Shown here: one piece after another, positions 13,217-20,952 of the stretch
How positions within the stretch are numbered: the first letter of the stretch is position 1
How the letters are laid out: each line of letters opens with the position of its first letter
Virus record (IMG/VR): IMGVR_UViG_3300036823_000095
Location: 1-41,215 of that record
DNA length: 41,215 bases
DNA from: a virus
Strand: one strand, 5' to 3'
Translations under genes and position numbers: made by a program
The notes under the pieces: generated by a model
Told to the model about the DNA's origin: nothing
What the model saw: the letters and a program-made list of their open reading frames with translations, nothing else
The model's database searches: none

Positions 13217-13244
13217 TTGCACTGTGCTAGCAGTGTGCTATACT
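13217..13244 (+). promoter_or_regulatory. Sigma70-like promoter with GCTAGC operator
   Basis: TTGCAC (13217-13222), 16 bases, TATACT (13239-13244). GCTAGC at 13226 and GCTA at 13237, 11 apart. Drives the 13282-14006 genes. Confidence 0.85.
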
Positions 13245-13281
13245 TCTGTTATCGCAACGCAACACAGAAGGGAACCGCACC

Positions 13282-13623
13282 ATGCACCATATCAATTCGT
13301 TTTTCCGCTCCGACCTTGACCGCTATTACGCCCAGGCCGATGCCGCCGACAGCCGCGCCGACGCGGTAGACGTGCGTATGAACGCGATTGCAGCCGCGCC
13401 CAATATGGAACAGTTCGCAGACGCATTCTGCGCCATCGGCACGGGCAAGGGCGACATGCAAAAACTGTTGACGGCGTATACCCTGGGGCGCGATGCTTTC
13501 ATGTCTGAGGTCTTCGAGCAGTTAAACGCGGGCTTCGCCGACGTTGCAGACCTTGAAATTGAAGAACAGGATACGCAGGCGCTCGAATGCAACGCGCGTG
13601 AGGTTCTTTCCGATTGGGATTAA
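13282..13623 (+). CDS. Hypothetical early protein, 113 aa
   Basis: ATG at 13282, with AAGGGA upstream and 38 bases after the promoter -10. Acidic and helical along its length (HINSFFRSDLDRYYAQADAADSRADAV, MEQFADAFCAIG, MSEVFEQLNAGFADVADLEIEEQD). Its stop TAA shares a base with the next ATG. Acidic helical proteins of this size can be DNA mimics or regulators; no family recognised. Confidence 0.75.
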   Translation: MHHINSFFRSDLDRYYAQADAADSRADAVDVRMNAIAAAPNMEQFADAFCAIGTGKGDMQKLLTAYTLGRDAFMSEVFEQLNAGFADVADLEIEEQDTQALECNAREVLSDWD

Positions 13624-14006
13624 TGCCCATGATTGCCGGTTATTACTATCTGCATGCCAATGGCGCGGTTCTCTATAAGAGGGCCGCGCCTGGTGTCATT
13701 ACGGATTTTGAAAATTCCGACCTGGTTAAATGCTGGTGGCCGGTTGAACCCGACGACCGGCGCGGCGCGTGGCGCATCCTGATTGAAGCGAGCGCACGCG
13801 GGGCCACGCCCGAAACCATCGCCCAGCACGCCCACCTATGGCACTGCGACAGCCCCGACGCGTACCGCTACGCCCTGCGCGAGGGTATCGAGCTACGCGA
13901 GGATGCGGGCGAGTTCGTCGCCACACTCAACGGCTGCGAGGGCAGGGGCGCACACGCGCTAACCGCGTTCGTCGCCCTGTTCAATGCGATGCATCCCGCG
14001 CATTAG
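13623..14006 (+). CDS. Hypothetical protein, 127 aa
   Basis: ATG at 13623 overlaps the upstream TAA by one base (TAATG). A beta-rich start (IAGYYYLHANGAVLYKRAAPGVITDFENSDLVKCWWPVEPDDR) is followed by helices (TPETIAQHAHLWHCDSPDAYRYALREGIELRE). No family recognised; the compact alpha/beta composition fits a soluble cytoplasmic protein of the early unit. Confidence 0.7.
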   Translation: MPMIAGYYYLHANGAVLYKRAAPGVITDFENSDLVKCWWPVEPDDRRGAWRILIEASARGATPETIAQHAHLWHCDSPDAYRYALREGIELREDAGEFVATLNGCEGRGAHALTAFVALFNAMHPAH

Positions 14007-14008
14007 TG

Positions 14009-14061
14009 CTAGCGTTCCACTGAGAAAGTGCTAGCACTTCGCTAGCGCTTCGGCTATACTG
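14009..14061 (+). promoter_or_regulatory. Promoter with multiple phased GCTAGC boxes
   Basis: GCTAGC at 14009, 14031 and 14042 with intervals of 22 and 11, plus GCTA at 14054 (12 on). -35 TAGCAC (14033-14038), 17 bases, -10 TATACT (14056-14061). The -35 itself overlaps a box. Drives the exonuclease at 14094. The weaker -35 suggests a regulated promoter. Confidence 0.8.
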
Positions 14062-14093
14062 TTTCCACAGTCAACCGAACGGAGTAATGCAGC

Positions 14094-15011
14094 ATGTCTA
14101 ACGCCCTTACCATCATCACGCCCGACGCATACAACCGCACAAAGTTTGTGGGCGGTTCCGATATCGCCTCAATTATGGGCATCAACCCGTACCGCAGCGG
14201 CCTGGATTGCTGGCTGGACAAGGTAAGCCCCGACACACGCCCCGACAGCGACAACCCCGCCACGCGTCGCGGCAAGCGCATGGAACCGGTGATTCTCGAA
14301 TGGGCGCGCGAAGACTTCGGGTTAGAGGTCGAGCATAGAAACCGTCGTTTTGTGGATTCCGCGGTGCCGTTTTTCGCGGCTGAAATTGACGCGGAAACGA
14401 CCGTTGACGGCGAGCCGGTCAATGTTGAGGTAAAGACCGTGCATCCCTTCCTTGGCAAAGAGTGGGGCGAGCAGGAAAGCGACGGCATGCCGCTGCACTA
14501 TCTGGCCCAAACCATGTGGGGCCTGTCGGTCACGGGCCGCAATCTGTGCGTGGTGTATGCCGGTGTCGGCGACGAACTGCGCCGCTACTTTGTCGAGCGC
14601 GACGACGCGCTAATTGATTTGATGCGCCATGAGGCCGATTCGTTCTGGCGCGGCTACGTCGAAACGCGCCTGCGCCCGGATATCGACCCGAGCCATGCAC
14701 GCGTATTCGAAACCCTCAAACGCCTGTATCCGGGCACGAACGGCGAGGCCGTCAATGCGTCCACTACGCACGAATCCTGGTACGCCACCATGGTTGACGC
14801 TGCCGAAAAGGCGGCCATGTATGAGGGCGTGGCAAAGGGTGCAAAGGCGCATCTGGTGTCGGAAATGGGCGAGGCCGCGCAACTGGTCTTTGCAGACGGG
14901 CAGGCATTGAAGCGCGCCAAGCGCAAGCGCGCAGGCTACACGGTGGACGCAACCGAGTATTGGGATATCCGCGTCGCCAAGTTCAAAGAGGAAAGCGCAA
15001 AGGCAAAATGA
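14094..15011 (+). CDS. YqaJ-type phage exonuclease
   Basis: 305 residues, ATG at 14094 after GGAG. A GGSDIASIMGINPY motif (20-33) and RRGKRMEP (58-65) begin the YqaJ/lambda-exo nuclease fold. Catalytic acidic residues fit D99 (FAAEIDA) and the EVK motif (E112, K114), with E64 from RMEP. The C-terminal third is helical. Such enzymes resect one DNA strand to give the 3' overhang used by an annealing partner, the RecT encoded next at 15083. Family assignment is confident from order of motifs and length. Confidence 0.88.
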   Translation: MSNALTIITPDAYNRTKFVGGSDIASIMGINPYRSGLDCWLDKVSPDTRPDSDNPATRRGKRMEPVILEWAREDFGLEVEHRNRRFVDSAVPFFAAEIDAETTVDGEPVNVEVKTVHPFLGKEWGEQESDGMPLHYLAQTMWGLSVTGRNLCVVYAGVGDELRRYFVERDDALIDLMRHEADSFWRGYVETRLRPDIDPSHARVFETLKRLYPGTNGEAVNASTTHESWYATMVDAAEKAAMYEGVAKGAKAHLVSEMGEAAQLVFADGQALKRAKRKRAGYTVDATEYWDIRVAKFKEESAKAK

Positions 15012-15025
15012 GGGCGTGCGCTATG

Positions 15026-15053
15026 CAGCATTCTGCTAGCAGTGTGCTAATAT
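15026..15053 (+). promoter_or_regulatory. Promoter with GCTAGC operator before recT
   Basis: CAGCAT (15026-15031), 16 bases, TAATAT (15048-15053). GCTAGC (15035), GCTA (15046) and GCTG (15057) are at 11-base steps. Same arrangement as other early promoters but a weaker -35. Confidence 0.75.
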
Positions 15054-15082
15054 AGCGCTGTCAACTTACACGCGAGGAAACA

Positions 15083-16231
15083 ATGTCACGCACCGAAGAA
15101 CTGAAACAGAAAATGCAGGCCCGCAACGGCGTAACAGGGCAGGGGGGGGCGAACGGCAACGGCGAGGCGCTGGCCCCGCTCACGCAGTCACAACAGGCTG
15201 ACGCGCTGGCTAAATTCCTGTCGTCGCCTGCGGTCATGGCGCAAATCATGAAAGCCCTGCCGCGTCATCTGACAGCGGACAGGCTGATTCGTATTGCGAC
15301 AACCGAGCTACGCAAAAACCCCAAGCTGGCACTCTGCACGCCCCAATCATTCCTTGGTGCAGTCATCCAGTGCGCGCAACTTGGGCTAGAGCCGGGCAGT
15401 GCGCTGGGCCATGTCTACCTGGTGCCGTTCAAACGCAATTTCAAGCGCGGCAACGAATGGTTCAGCGAAATGATTACGACCGTGATAGTGGGCTATCGCG
15501 GCATGATTGACCTTGCCCGCCGCAGCGGTCAGATTGAGTCTATCGAGGCGTGGCCGGTGTACCTGGGCGACAGGTTCGAATGTCTGCTGGGGCTGGAACC
15601 GTCGCTGGTGCATGCGCCGGATTGGGAGAACCCGAACCGCACGAACCCCGACATGCTGCGCTTCGTGTACGCGGTCGCCCGCCTTAAAGACGGTGGCCGC
15701 CAGTTCGCGGTTATGTCGCGCGCCGAAGTCGAAATGATTCGCAACCGGACTTTCGACAAAAACAAGACGAGCGCCGACGACCGCGCGAAAAGCCCATGGG
15801 CGACGGACTTCGAGCAAATGGCATTGAAGACGGTTATTCGTCGTCTGTTCAAGCATCTGCCAGTGTCTATCGAAATGGTTATCGCCGACGCGCTGCGCCG
15901 CCCGGATAGCGACGAACTGCAACTGGCCGAAACTGCCGCGCTCATGCTTGAGGATAACGCCAGCCCCACGCTTGATATCCCGATGCACGAAGTACCTGAA
16001 ATGGTTGTGCCGGGCGAGCAGGGCACGGGAGAGGGCGAGCCGGAAAGCCTGCAAACGGACTTTGACGGCCCAGGGCAGACGCTGGGCGAGCGTATCGAGG
16101 CCGCGCTACTCAATGCAAAATCGCGTGACGTGCTGGACGTGGCCGCCGACGAGATACGCGAACTGGCCGCGCCTGCCGAGCGCGCGAAACTTGAGGCCCT
16201 GTACAGGGAGCGCCGCGAAGTGCTGCAATAA
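15083..16231 (+). CDS. recT: RecT single-strand annealing protein
   Basis: 382 residues, ATG at 15083 (GAGG upstream). Starts MSRTEELKQKMQARNG. The RecT core includes KNPKLALCTPQSFLGAVIQCAQLGLEPG and SALGHVYLVPFKR, followed by VIVGYRGMIDLARRSG and later FEQMALKTVIRRLFKHLP, all hallmarks of RecT/RedB-type annealers. The C-terminal ~90 residues are variable and acidic. It forms rings on single-stranded DNA and anneals the ends made by YqaJ. The 3' end overlaps the 11-bp GCT array at 16222. Confidence 0.95.
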   Translation: MSRTEELKQKMQARNGVTGQGGANGNGEALAPLTQSQQADALAKFLSSPAVMAQIMKALPRHLTADRLIRIATTELRKNPKLALCTPQSFLGAVIQCAQLGLEPGSALGHVYLVPFKRNFKRGNEWFSEMITTVIVGYRGMIDLARRSGQIESIEAWPVYLGDRFECLLGLEPSLVHAPDWENPNRTNPDMLRFVYAVARLKDGGRQFAVMSRAEVEMIRNRTFDKNKTSADDRAKSPWATDFEQMALKTVIRRLFKHLPVSIEMVIADALRRPDSDELQLAETAALMLEDNASPTLDIPMHEVPEMVVPGEQGTGEGEPESLQTDFDGPGQTLGERIEAALLNAKSRDVLDVAADEIRELAAPAERAKLEALYRERREVLQ

Positions 16232-16284
16232 TGCTATATTTGTGCTGCCGGGCCGCTAGTGTTCTGCTAGCGGCCTGCTGTCAT
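16222..16284 (+). promoter_or_regulatory. Six-unit 11-bp-phased GCT-R array and promoter
   Basis: GCTG 16222, GCTA 16233, GCTG 16244, GCTA 16255, GCTA 16266 (within GCTAGC) and GCTG 16277 are exactly 11 bases apart, five consecutive intervals. Five of the six are preceded by T. A promoter fits -35 TAGTGT (16257-16262), 16 bases, -10 TGTCAT (16279-16284). The first unit lies in the last codons of recT. This is the longest array in the genome. Confidence 0.8.
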
Positions 16285-16298
16285 TGAAGCGGGGAATA

Positions 16299-16895
16299 AT
16301 GGATAAGAGAAACCTGTGTGAAGTCGCCCGCGAGCTTTTCGAGCATGAGGAAAACCGCGAGGGCGACTATATGGCGTTCGTCATGGGGGCGGCTTTCATG
16401 CACGAACGGCTAACCTGGCTGATTAGCGAAGCCACCACGCGCGACGATAATATGCTGGACCCGTCCTTTCTGGACTGGATAGAGAAAGACCTGAAATATG
16501 CACAACGCACGGGAGCCGCCTGGGAATCAGAGCCGCAACCCGTCTATCATCCCGAGCCGCCGCCGCTGCCGGTGCGTGCCCGCAATGTACTGAGTGACCG
16601 GCGCGCAGACCAGGCCTATGCGATTTTTGGCGAGGGCTGGAACCCCGACAGGTTCGCGCATTTCTGGCATATGTTCGAACGCGACATACTGCCCGATGGT
16701 CTGGACAGTGAGGGGCGTTCAAAGATGCGCGCAACTTTCCTTGCGGGAATTTCTACCGCCTTTTATGATATAGCCCGTATCTACGTTAAAGCCGCGAATG
16801 CAAAGAACCCCGAAGCATTCAGGATTTACCTTAGAGATTTCAGGCGTTCATTAGAGCGGACAATGCAGCCCGCCGACGCCCGGAACATGCACTAA
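16299..16895 (+). CDS. Hypothetical protein, 198 aa
   Basis: ATG at 16299 preceded by GGGGA (short spacing of 3-4), chosen over ATG 16284 because it follows the promoter -10 with room for a leader. Helical N-terminus (MDKRNLCEVARELFEHEEN), central helix with aromatics (YMAFVMGAAFMHERLTWLI), then a proline-rich linker (EPQPVYHPEPPPLPV) and a helical C-terminal half ending RRSLERTMQ. No family recognised; a member of the recT operon. Confidence 0.7.
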   Translation: MDKRNLCEVARELFEHEENREGDYMAFVMGAAFMHERLTWLISEATTRDDNMLDPSFLDWIEKDLKYAQRTGAAWESEPQPVYHPEPPPLPVRARNVLSDRRADQAYAIFGEGWNPDRFAHFWHMFERDILPDGLDSEGRSKMRATFLAGISTAFYDIARIYVKAANAKNPEAFRIYLRDFRRSLERTMQPADARNMH

Positions 16896-16924
16896 CGGGC
16901 TAACGAGAATGAGGGCATAGAGAC

Positions 16925-17125
16925 ATGTCCGAAGTAACGCGCATTGACCGCTGGGAACCTTCCTATGAACGCGGTTGCGAGGTCTGCGGCATGAAACCCG
17001 TTGTTACGGGTGTGGCCGCTGGCCGCGTGGTCTATAGCGGTAGCATGTGCGGCGTGCATACCTGGGGTCGCTCCGATATGGACGACCCCGTATCATGGAA
17101 TGACGACGACGACGGGGGCCAGTAA
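16925..17125 (+). CDS. Small zinc-ribbon-like protein, 66 aa
   Basis: ATG at 16925. CEVC (18-21) then CGVH around residue 42-45 give a CxxC-x20-CxxH pattern able to hold zinc, followed by an acidic C-terminus (DDDDGG). The stop shares a base with the next ATG. Small zinc-ribbon proteins in phages often bind host RNA polymerase or nucleic acid; role unknown here. Confidence 0.65.
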   Translation: MSEVTRIDRWEPSYERGCEVCGMKPVVTGVAAGRVVYSGSMCGVHTWGRSDMDDPVSWNDDDDGGQ

Positions 17126-17490
17126 TGCCCGCGCTCAACGTGCCGCCGCACGCGCACAACTCCCAAACCATCATTGGCGACGCTGTACCTATTCCCGAGC
17201 TAATGCAACTGGTGGACGCGCTCACGGCTATCCGCGACGCGGGCGGCCCCGACGACCGCGAGACTATCCAGAAGGCAATGGACTGGTTGAGCTTTCAGGG
17301 GGGAGCCATTCGCGGCCTTGAGTCGCGCCTGGCCGGTGATTTAGACGTGATACCGGAAAAGGCGCTAACCGGCGTAGTCATGCAGCATTGCGGGGACGAA
17401 CCCGAGGCCTATAACGCCGGTATGGCGCTCGCGCGTGACGTGCGGCTACTGTGTTTCTTTCGTGCCATCGAGCGCAGCCGGGATGCCTGA
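17125..17490 (+). CDS. Hypothetical helical protein, 121 aa
   Basis: ATG at 17125 in a TAATG overlap. Helical (IPELMQLVDALTAIRDAGG, DDRETIQKAMDWLSFQGGAIRGLESRLAG, EAYNAGMALARDVRLLCFFRAIER). No membrane segment and no motif. Overlaps the next start by 8 bases. Confidence 0.7.
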   Translation: MPALNVPPHAHNSQTIIGDAVPIPELMQLVDALTAIRDAGGPDDRETIQKAMDWLSFQGGAIRGLESRLAGDLDVIPEKALTGVVMQHCGDEPEAYNAGMALARDVRLLCFFRAIERSRDA

Positions 17491-17767
17491 CACTCTCTAT
17501 CACATCAGCATCAACGTGCGCGAAATGCTCGCCAAGTGCGACGACGTTCTATGCGACATGTACCGGTGCGACCCCGAGCATTTGCCCGAGATACGCGCAC
17601 GCCTTGTCATTGCCATGGCGCGCGGCCACGTCTGGACGCCTCTGTATGGGCAGTGCGATAACTTCGACCCCGCCAAAGGATGCCGGGGGCATAACGTCAA
17701 TCAGGCCGATTTTCCGCAACCGGATATGCCATGCAAAGAAAACCGTTCGCCCCCATTGTCCTATTGA
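17483..17767 (+). CDS. Hypothetical cysteine-containing protein, 94 aa
   Basis: ATG at 17483 overlaps the end of the previous gene. Contains CDDVLCDMYRCDPEHLPEIR, then a segment with YGQCDNFDPAKGCRGHN. Spacing of the cysteines fits a metal or disulfide site but not a family I can name. A polar proline-rich C-terminus follows. Overlaps the membrane-peptide gene at 17731 by 37 bases. Confidence 0.6.
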   Translation: MPDTLYHISINVREMLAKCDDVLCDMYRCDPEHLPEIRARLVIAMARGHVWTPLYGQCDNFDPAKGCRGHNVNQADFPQPDMPCKENRSPPLSY

Positions 17768-17877
17768 GCGCCGAGGAAATAGAGCGCGACAAGCGCCGCA
17801 TGCGCCTGACTGTCATTGTCCTTTACACAATCGGACTACCGTTAATCTTTGTCCTTCTATGGTTTGCACTTAGCTAG
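17731..17877 (+). CDS. Small single-TM protein, 48 aa
   Basis: ATG at 17731, stop TAG (17875-17877) inside GCTAGC. Polar basic N-terminus (MQRKPFAPIVLLSAEEIERDKRRMR) then one transmembrane segment (LTVIVLYTIGLPLIFVLLWFALS), likely N-in. It overlaps the upstream gene's end in another frame. The weak Shine-Dalgarno (GGA) lowers confidence. Function unknown; small membrane proteins of phages may act in lysis timing or exclusion. Confidence 0.5.
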   Translation: MQRKPFAPIVLLSAEEIERDKRRMRLTVIVLYTIGLPLIFVLLWFALS

Positions 17878-17893
17878 CACTATGCCGCACTTT
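17864..17893 (+). promoter_or_regulatory. Weak promoter with GCTAGC box before the HTH gene
   Basis: TTGCAC (17864-17869) with GCTAGC at 17873-17878 in the same relation as the other promoters, but the -10 position is poor (CACTTT at 17888-17893 with an 18-base spacer is best). The next gene starts at 17933. It could be a self-regulating operator. Confidence 0.4.
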
Positions 17894-17932
17894 TCCCAAA
17901 TCCGACGTAATCGACACAGAGAGGCAAACGCG

Positions 17933-19042
17933 ATGCTTGATACTTTCACGCCCGAACAGAAAGCCTCAATTCTCGCCCAAATCATGAAAGAGGAAAGCAG
18001 CGGGGCGAGCCTGCGAGAATGCTGCCGCGCACAGGGCATTACGCTGCAAACGTTCCTTGACTGGAAAGCAAGCGCGAGGCGTCATAACCAGTTCGATACC
18101 CTGCATTTAAATGGCATTCACCCCGAGCGCAAACCCTCACGGTTCCGGCATGAAAAGCCAAAGACAGCACTACAGATAGCACTCGAAACCGCCCAGCGCC
18201 GCAGTTATCCCGAAGACAACCCCGAAGACGTGGCCGCCGTGCGAGCCATGGAAAGAGGCGAGCCAGTACCGACAGCAACGCCGCCAGACATGCCGCCAGA
18301 AACGCCCCCAGCGGCCCCGCCGCCTGCGGTTGACGTGCCAATAGCCGCAGCGCCGCCCGAGGCCGCCAGCGAGCCGGAAAACCCGCCCCCGCCGCAGATT
18401 GAACCCTCATACCCGATATATGACGCAGTACGCGGCATGCTTGAGCAGCAACCCGAACCGGATAAAGAGCCGGTCAATTCAATTATCAAAGACGAGGTTA
18501 TAACCGTGCCAAAATCTGAAAACGTCATCAAACCGCGTGGCATAGCTGCCACCATGCACAACGCTATGCCGTGGCTCGCCGCTGTCGAGCGGAAAACAGA
18601 AAAGGCAATGGGGCCTAAGCCCGCGAGCAAAGCGCCGGGCTATTACGCCTGGATTGCGCATCGAAAGGAATTAATGACGCCCGAGCAGAAAGCGGAAATT
18701 GAAACTTATTTTGGTGTCAACCGGCGCGGCGCTCGCGCGACGAAACCCGATGCGCCGACAGCCAGGCGCGCACCGAAGCCCGCACAGGTAGAGGAACAGC
18801 GCGAAATGGTGGCCGCCCGCGTGACCAATGGGCCGCGCAAGGTGCCCGCCTCGCCGCGTGTCAATGAACTGGTCAACCAGCATGCAGAGCTATCCGCACA
18901 GATTGCAGACCATCAGCAATTGGGGCTGGTGCGCGCACATGCGCCGCGTGAGCATGGGGGGCTGGTGACAGAGAATGAACGACTCAAACGCGCACTCACG
19001 GCGCTGACTATGGAAAACCTGCAACTGCGCGGGCTGCTTTAA
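17933..19042 (+). CDS. HTH / proline-rich / coiled-coil protein, candidate regulator
   Basis: 369 residues from ATG 17933 (GAGAGG upstream; an earlier Met at 17849 is rejected as lacking a ribosome site). N-terminal transposase-like helix-turn-helix: FTPEQKASILAQIMKEE, then SLRECCRAQGITLQTFLDWKA. A Pro/Ala-rich linker lies at about 120-165. A conserved-looking central block (KPRGIAATMHNAMPWLAAVERK, GYYAWIAHRKELMTPEQKAEIE) is followed by a basic stretch and a C-terminal leucine-zipper coiled coil (LVNQHAELSAQIADHQQ, ENERLKRALTALTMENLQLRGLL). The design of DNA-binding head, flexible linker and dimerising tail fits a transcription regulator. It is preceded by a GCTAGC box, so it is an alternative reader of the boxes. 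Confidence 0.6.
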   Translation: MLDTFTPEQKASILAQIMKEESSGASLRECCRAQGITLQTFLDWKASARRHNQFDTLHLNGIHPERKPSRFRHEKPKTALQIALETAQRRSYPEDNPEDVAAVRAMERGEPVPTATPPDMPPETPPAAPPPAVDVPIAAAPPEAASEPENPPPPQIEPSYPIYDAVRGMLEQQPEPDKEPVNSIIKDEVITVPKSENVIKPRGIAATMHNAMPWLAAVERKTEKAMGPKPASKAPGYYAWIAHRKELMTPEQKAEIETYFGVNRRGARATKPDAPTARRAPKPAQVEEQREMVAARVTNGPRKVPASPRVNELVNQHAELSAQIADHQQLGLVRAHAPREHGGLVTENERLKRALTALTMENLQLRGLL

Positions 19043-19206
19043 TTTTTCTGTAGCCGGTCGAGCAGTGAGGGTTCAGTGTGGGGGGGCAGTGCCACGCCCC
19101 CGCCGTGCCCGCCTACGTCGGTGGCCGTGTTGCCATTGCCGCGCATCACGACAAGGGTACAGGCCGTGAGCAATGAGGCCGTGAGCATGACAAGGGCGGT
19201 TCTCAT
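19039..19206 (-). CDS. Small lipoprotein (possible Rz1-like o-spanin)
   Basis: 55 residues, ATG at 19206 in an ATGA overlap with the fibre-chaperone gene. Signal peptide MRTALVMLTASLLTAC with a clear lipobox (L-T-A-C) for lipidation. The mature part is short and polar with a Gly stretch and ends LLDRLQKN. Outer-membrane lipoproteins of this size at the late end of tail genes are sometimes o-spanins, but no partner Rz-type gene is recognised and the Pro-rich Rz1 composition is missing. Its last bases overlap the convergent HTH gene. Confidence 0.6.
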   Translation of the reverse strand: MRTALVMLTASLLTACTLVVMRGNGNTATDVGGHGGGVALPPHTEPSLLDRLQKN

Positions 19207-19586
19207 TGCGGCGGTTCGGGCCAGTCGATATCGAGCGGAAAGCCTGCCTGCTGCGGTACATCGCGCAGCGCCTGCCGGTAGCCTTTCCATGTATCCGACA
19301 GCGTAGCCGGTGCGTCTGCGCCCTGCGTCCAGTCGGATTTCCTTAGCAGGTAGTCGCGCTGTATGCGCGCCTCTTTCGCCTCATACTCATTTTCGAATTC
19401 TGGATAGCGCGCGATGGTCGCGGGCACGTCCAGCGGTGCCATGTCATCGGGCCAGCGGATTAGATACGGGTCGCCGCACTGGTTGCCGTCGTCGCCCAGC
19501 GGGTGCGCCACGAGAAAATCACGCCCATGCATCATGTCCGGGTACTGTTTCGTAATCACGAATATAAGCTGGTCGTGTGTAATCAC
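19203..19586 (-). CDS. Tail fibre assembly chaperone (Phage_tail_APC type)
   Basis: 127 residues with GTG start at 19586, immediately behind the fibre stop with GAGG as ribosome site; an ATG at 19619 would give 138 residues and overlap the fibre. The C-terminal half has the family signature: E-A-RIQRDYLLRKSDWTQ, W-GYRQALRDVPQ and a terminal DIDWPEPP. Such proteins help fold fibres and lie just downstream of them, as here. The assignment comes from this motif and position. Confidence 0.75.
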   Translation of the reverse strand: MITHDQLIFVITKQYPDMMHGRDFLVAHPLGDDGNQCGDPYLIRWPDDMAPLDVPATIARYPEFENEYEAKEARIQRDYLLRKSDWTQGADAPATLSDTWKGYRQALRDVPQQAGFPLDIDWPEPPQ

Positions 19587-19593
19587 TTTCGCC

Positions 19594-20952
19594 TCACTGG
19601 TTGCGCTGCCAGACGACATGGAACCATAGCCGGTTAATGTCGGTTCCCACTGCGGCGCGCGCCCCTATCACGACCCATGGGCTAGACGCATCAATAGCGG
19701 TGGACGAACGCCCATTCAATTCCCCGAGTTCGCTAACGCCTGAGTTCCATACTACCTGTGCGCCGTTGTTTGCCTTGCCGTTGAATGTGTCACTAATCCA
19801 CTGGCCCGCCCATGGCATATAGATATTGCCATCGGTTCGCACGGTGCAACTGCCAAACACGCCCTGGCCGTTGTGCTGGACATTGCCGCCGTCGTCCATA
19901 TAGGCGACAACGCCGTTATAGGCATTGTTGACCCATTCCATGCCCCCGCCTGCCGCGCGCCCACGCAGAAACATCTGAGTGCCGTCTGTCGAATGCATGG
20001 CCATCTCGCCATAGCTGCCGGTCTGGTTCAGGTTGAGGCGACCATAGATATCTGCGCCGCCCGCGCTGATAAAGAGGTTGTTTCGCAGATTGATAACGCC
20101 GTTATCGCGTATCTGCATGTTCCAGAATGAATGCGTCGAATCCACAAAACCCACGCCCGGTATACCCGCGTCGCCCACCAGGTACGGCGTGCTGGTGCCG
20201 TAGCCGATATAGATTGGCACGCCTGCGGCCAGGTTAAGTGCGCCGGTCATGGTGTCGCCGGTTTTCTTGACCGTGTTCGCAACCGTGTTAGCCGCCGTCG
20301 TCGCGCTGGCCGCTGCGTTCGTTTCGCTGGTCTTCGCATTGGCCGCACTGCCTGCCGAGGCGGTGGCGCTCGCCTGCGAGTTCGTCGCGGCGGTGTCTGC
20401 GGCGGTGGCTTTGGTCGTCGCCGTGGTGGCGCTCGCGGTCGCGGCCTGCGCCCAATACTTTGCGCTGTAGCCTACGCCGTCCACGGTGCCGCCGAGCTTT
20501 TGCGCCCAATCCTGCGCGAGCGCTTCCCAGGCCTTGGAGTTCGTTTCGCTGGTCTTCGCCGCCGTGGCGCTCGCCGCGCTCGCCTCTGCCTGCGCCTGCG
20601 CGCCGGTCTGGTTTGACTGCGCCTGTTGCGCGGCGGCTTCGGCGTCGCGCGCTGCGGCCTTGGCATCGTCGGCGGCGGCCTGCCCGTCGTCTACCGCGTG
20701 TTGTGCGCTGTTGGCCGCATTGGTCGCGCTGTTCGCCGCAGCCGTGGCGCTGCCCGCTGCATTGGCCGCCGACGTGCCCGCCTGCGATACGGCCTTGTCG
20801 AGCTTCGCCGTGTCGTCGGGGGTCAATGTTCCCATGGGGCCGGGTTCGCCCTGTTGCCCCTGGTCGCCGCGCGGGCCAATCATGTACTGGCCTAACTTCA
20901 ATTCGAGTACGGCGGTTTCGTCGGAGTCCAGAATAAAAGACAGTTCAGCCAT
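19594..20952 (-). CDS. Tail fibre 2, collagen-like N-terminus
   Basis: 452 residues, ATG at 20952 (GGGG upstream). Residues 1-45 share a module with fibre 1 (LELKLGQYMIG then a collagen-like GDQGQQGEPGP), followed by GTLTPDDTAKLDKAV. Next is a long Ala/Ser/Thr-rich heptad-like shaft (about 50-210, with recurring KTSETN), then a C-terminal beta-rich receptor-binding part (Gly/Trp/Asn-rich, ending VVWQRNQ). No S74 chaperone domain is seen. It is followed by its assembly chaperone. The shared N-terminus suggests attachment at the same virion site as fibre 1. Confidence 0.85.
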   Translation of the reverse strand: MAELSFILDSDETAVLELKLGQYMIGPRGDQGQQGEPGPMGTLTPDDTAKLDKAVSQAGTSAANAAGSATAAANSATNAANSAQHAVDDGQAAADDAKAAARDAEAAAQQAQSNQTGAQAQAEASAASATAAKTSETNSKAWEALAQDWAQKLGGTVDGVGYSAKYWAQAATASATTATTKATAADTAATNSQASATASAGSAANAKTSETNAAASATTAANTVANTVKKTGDTMTGALNLAAGVPIYIGYGTSTPYLVGDAGIPGVGFVDSTHSFWNMQIRDNGVINLRNNLFISAGGADIYGRLNLNQTGSYGEMAMHSTDGTQMFLRGRAAGGGMEWVNNAYNGVVAYMDDGGNVQHNGQGVFGSCTVRTDGNIYMPWAGQWISDTFNGKANNGAQVVWNSGVSELGELNGRSSTAIDASSPWVVIGARAAVGTDINRLWFHVVWQRNQ

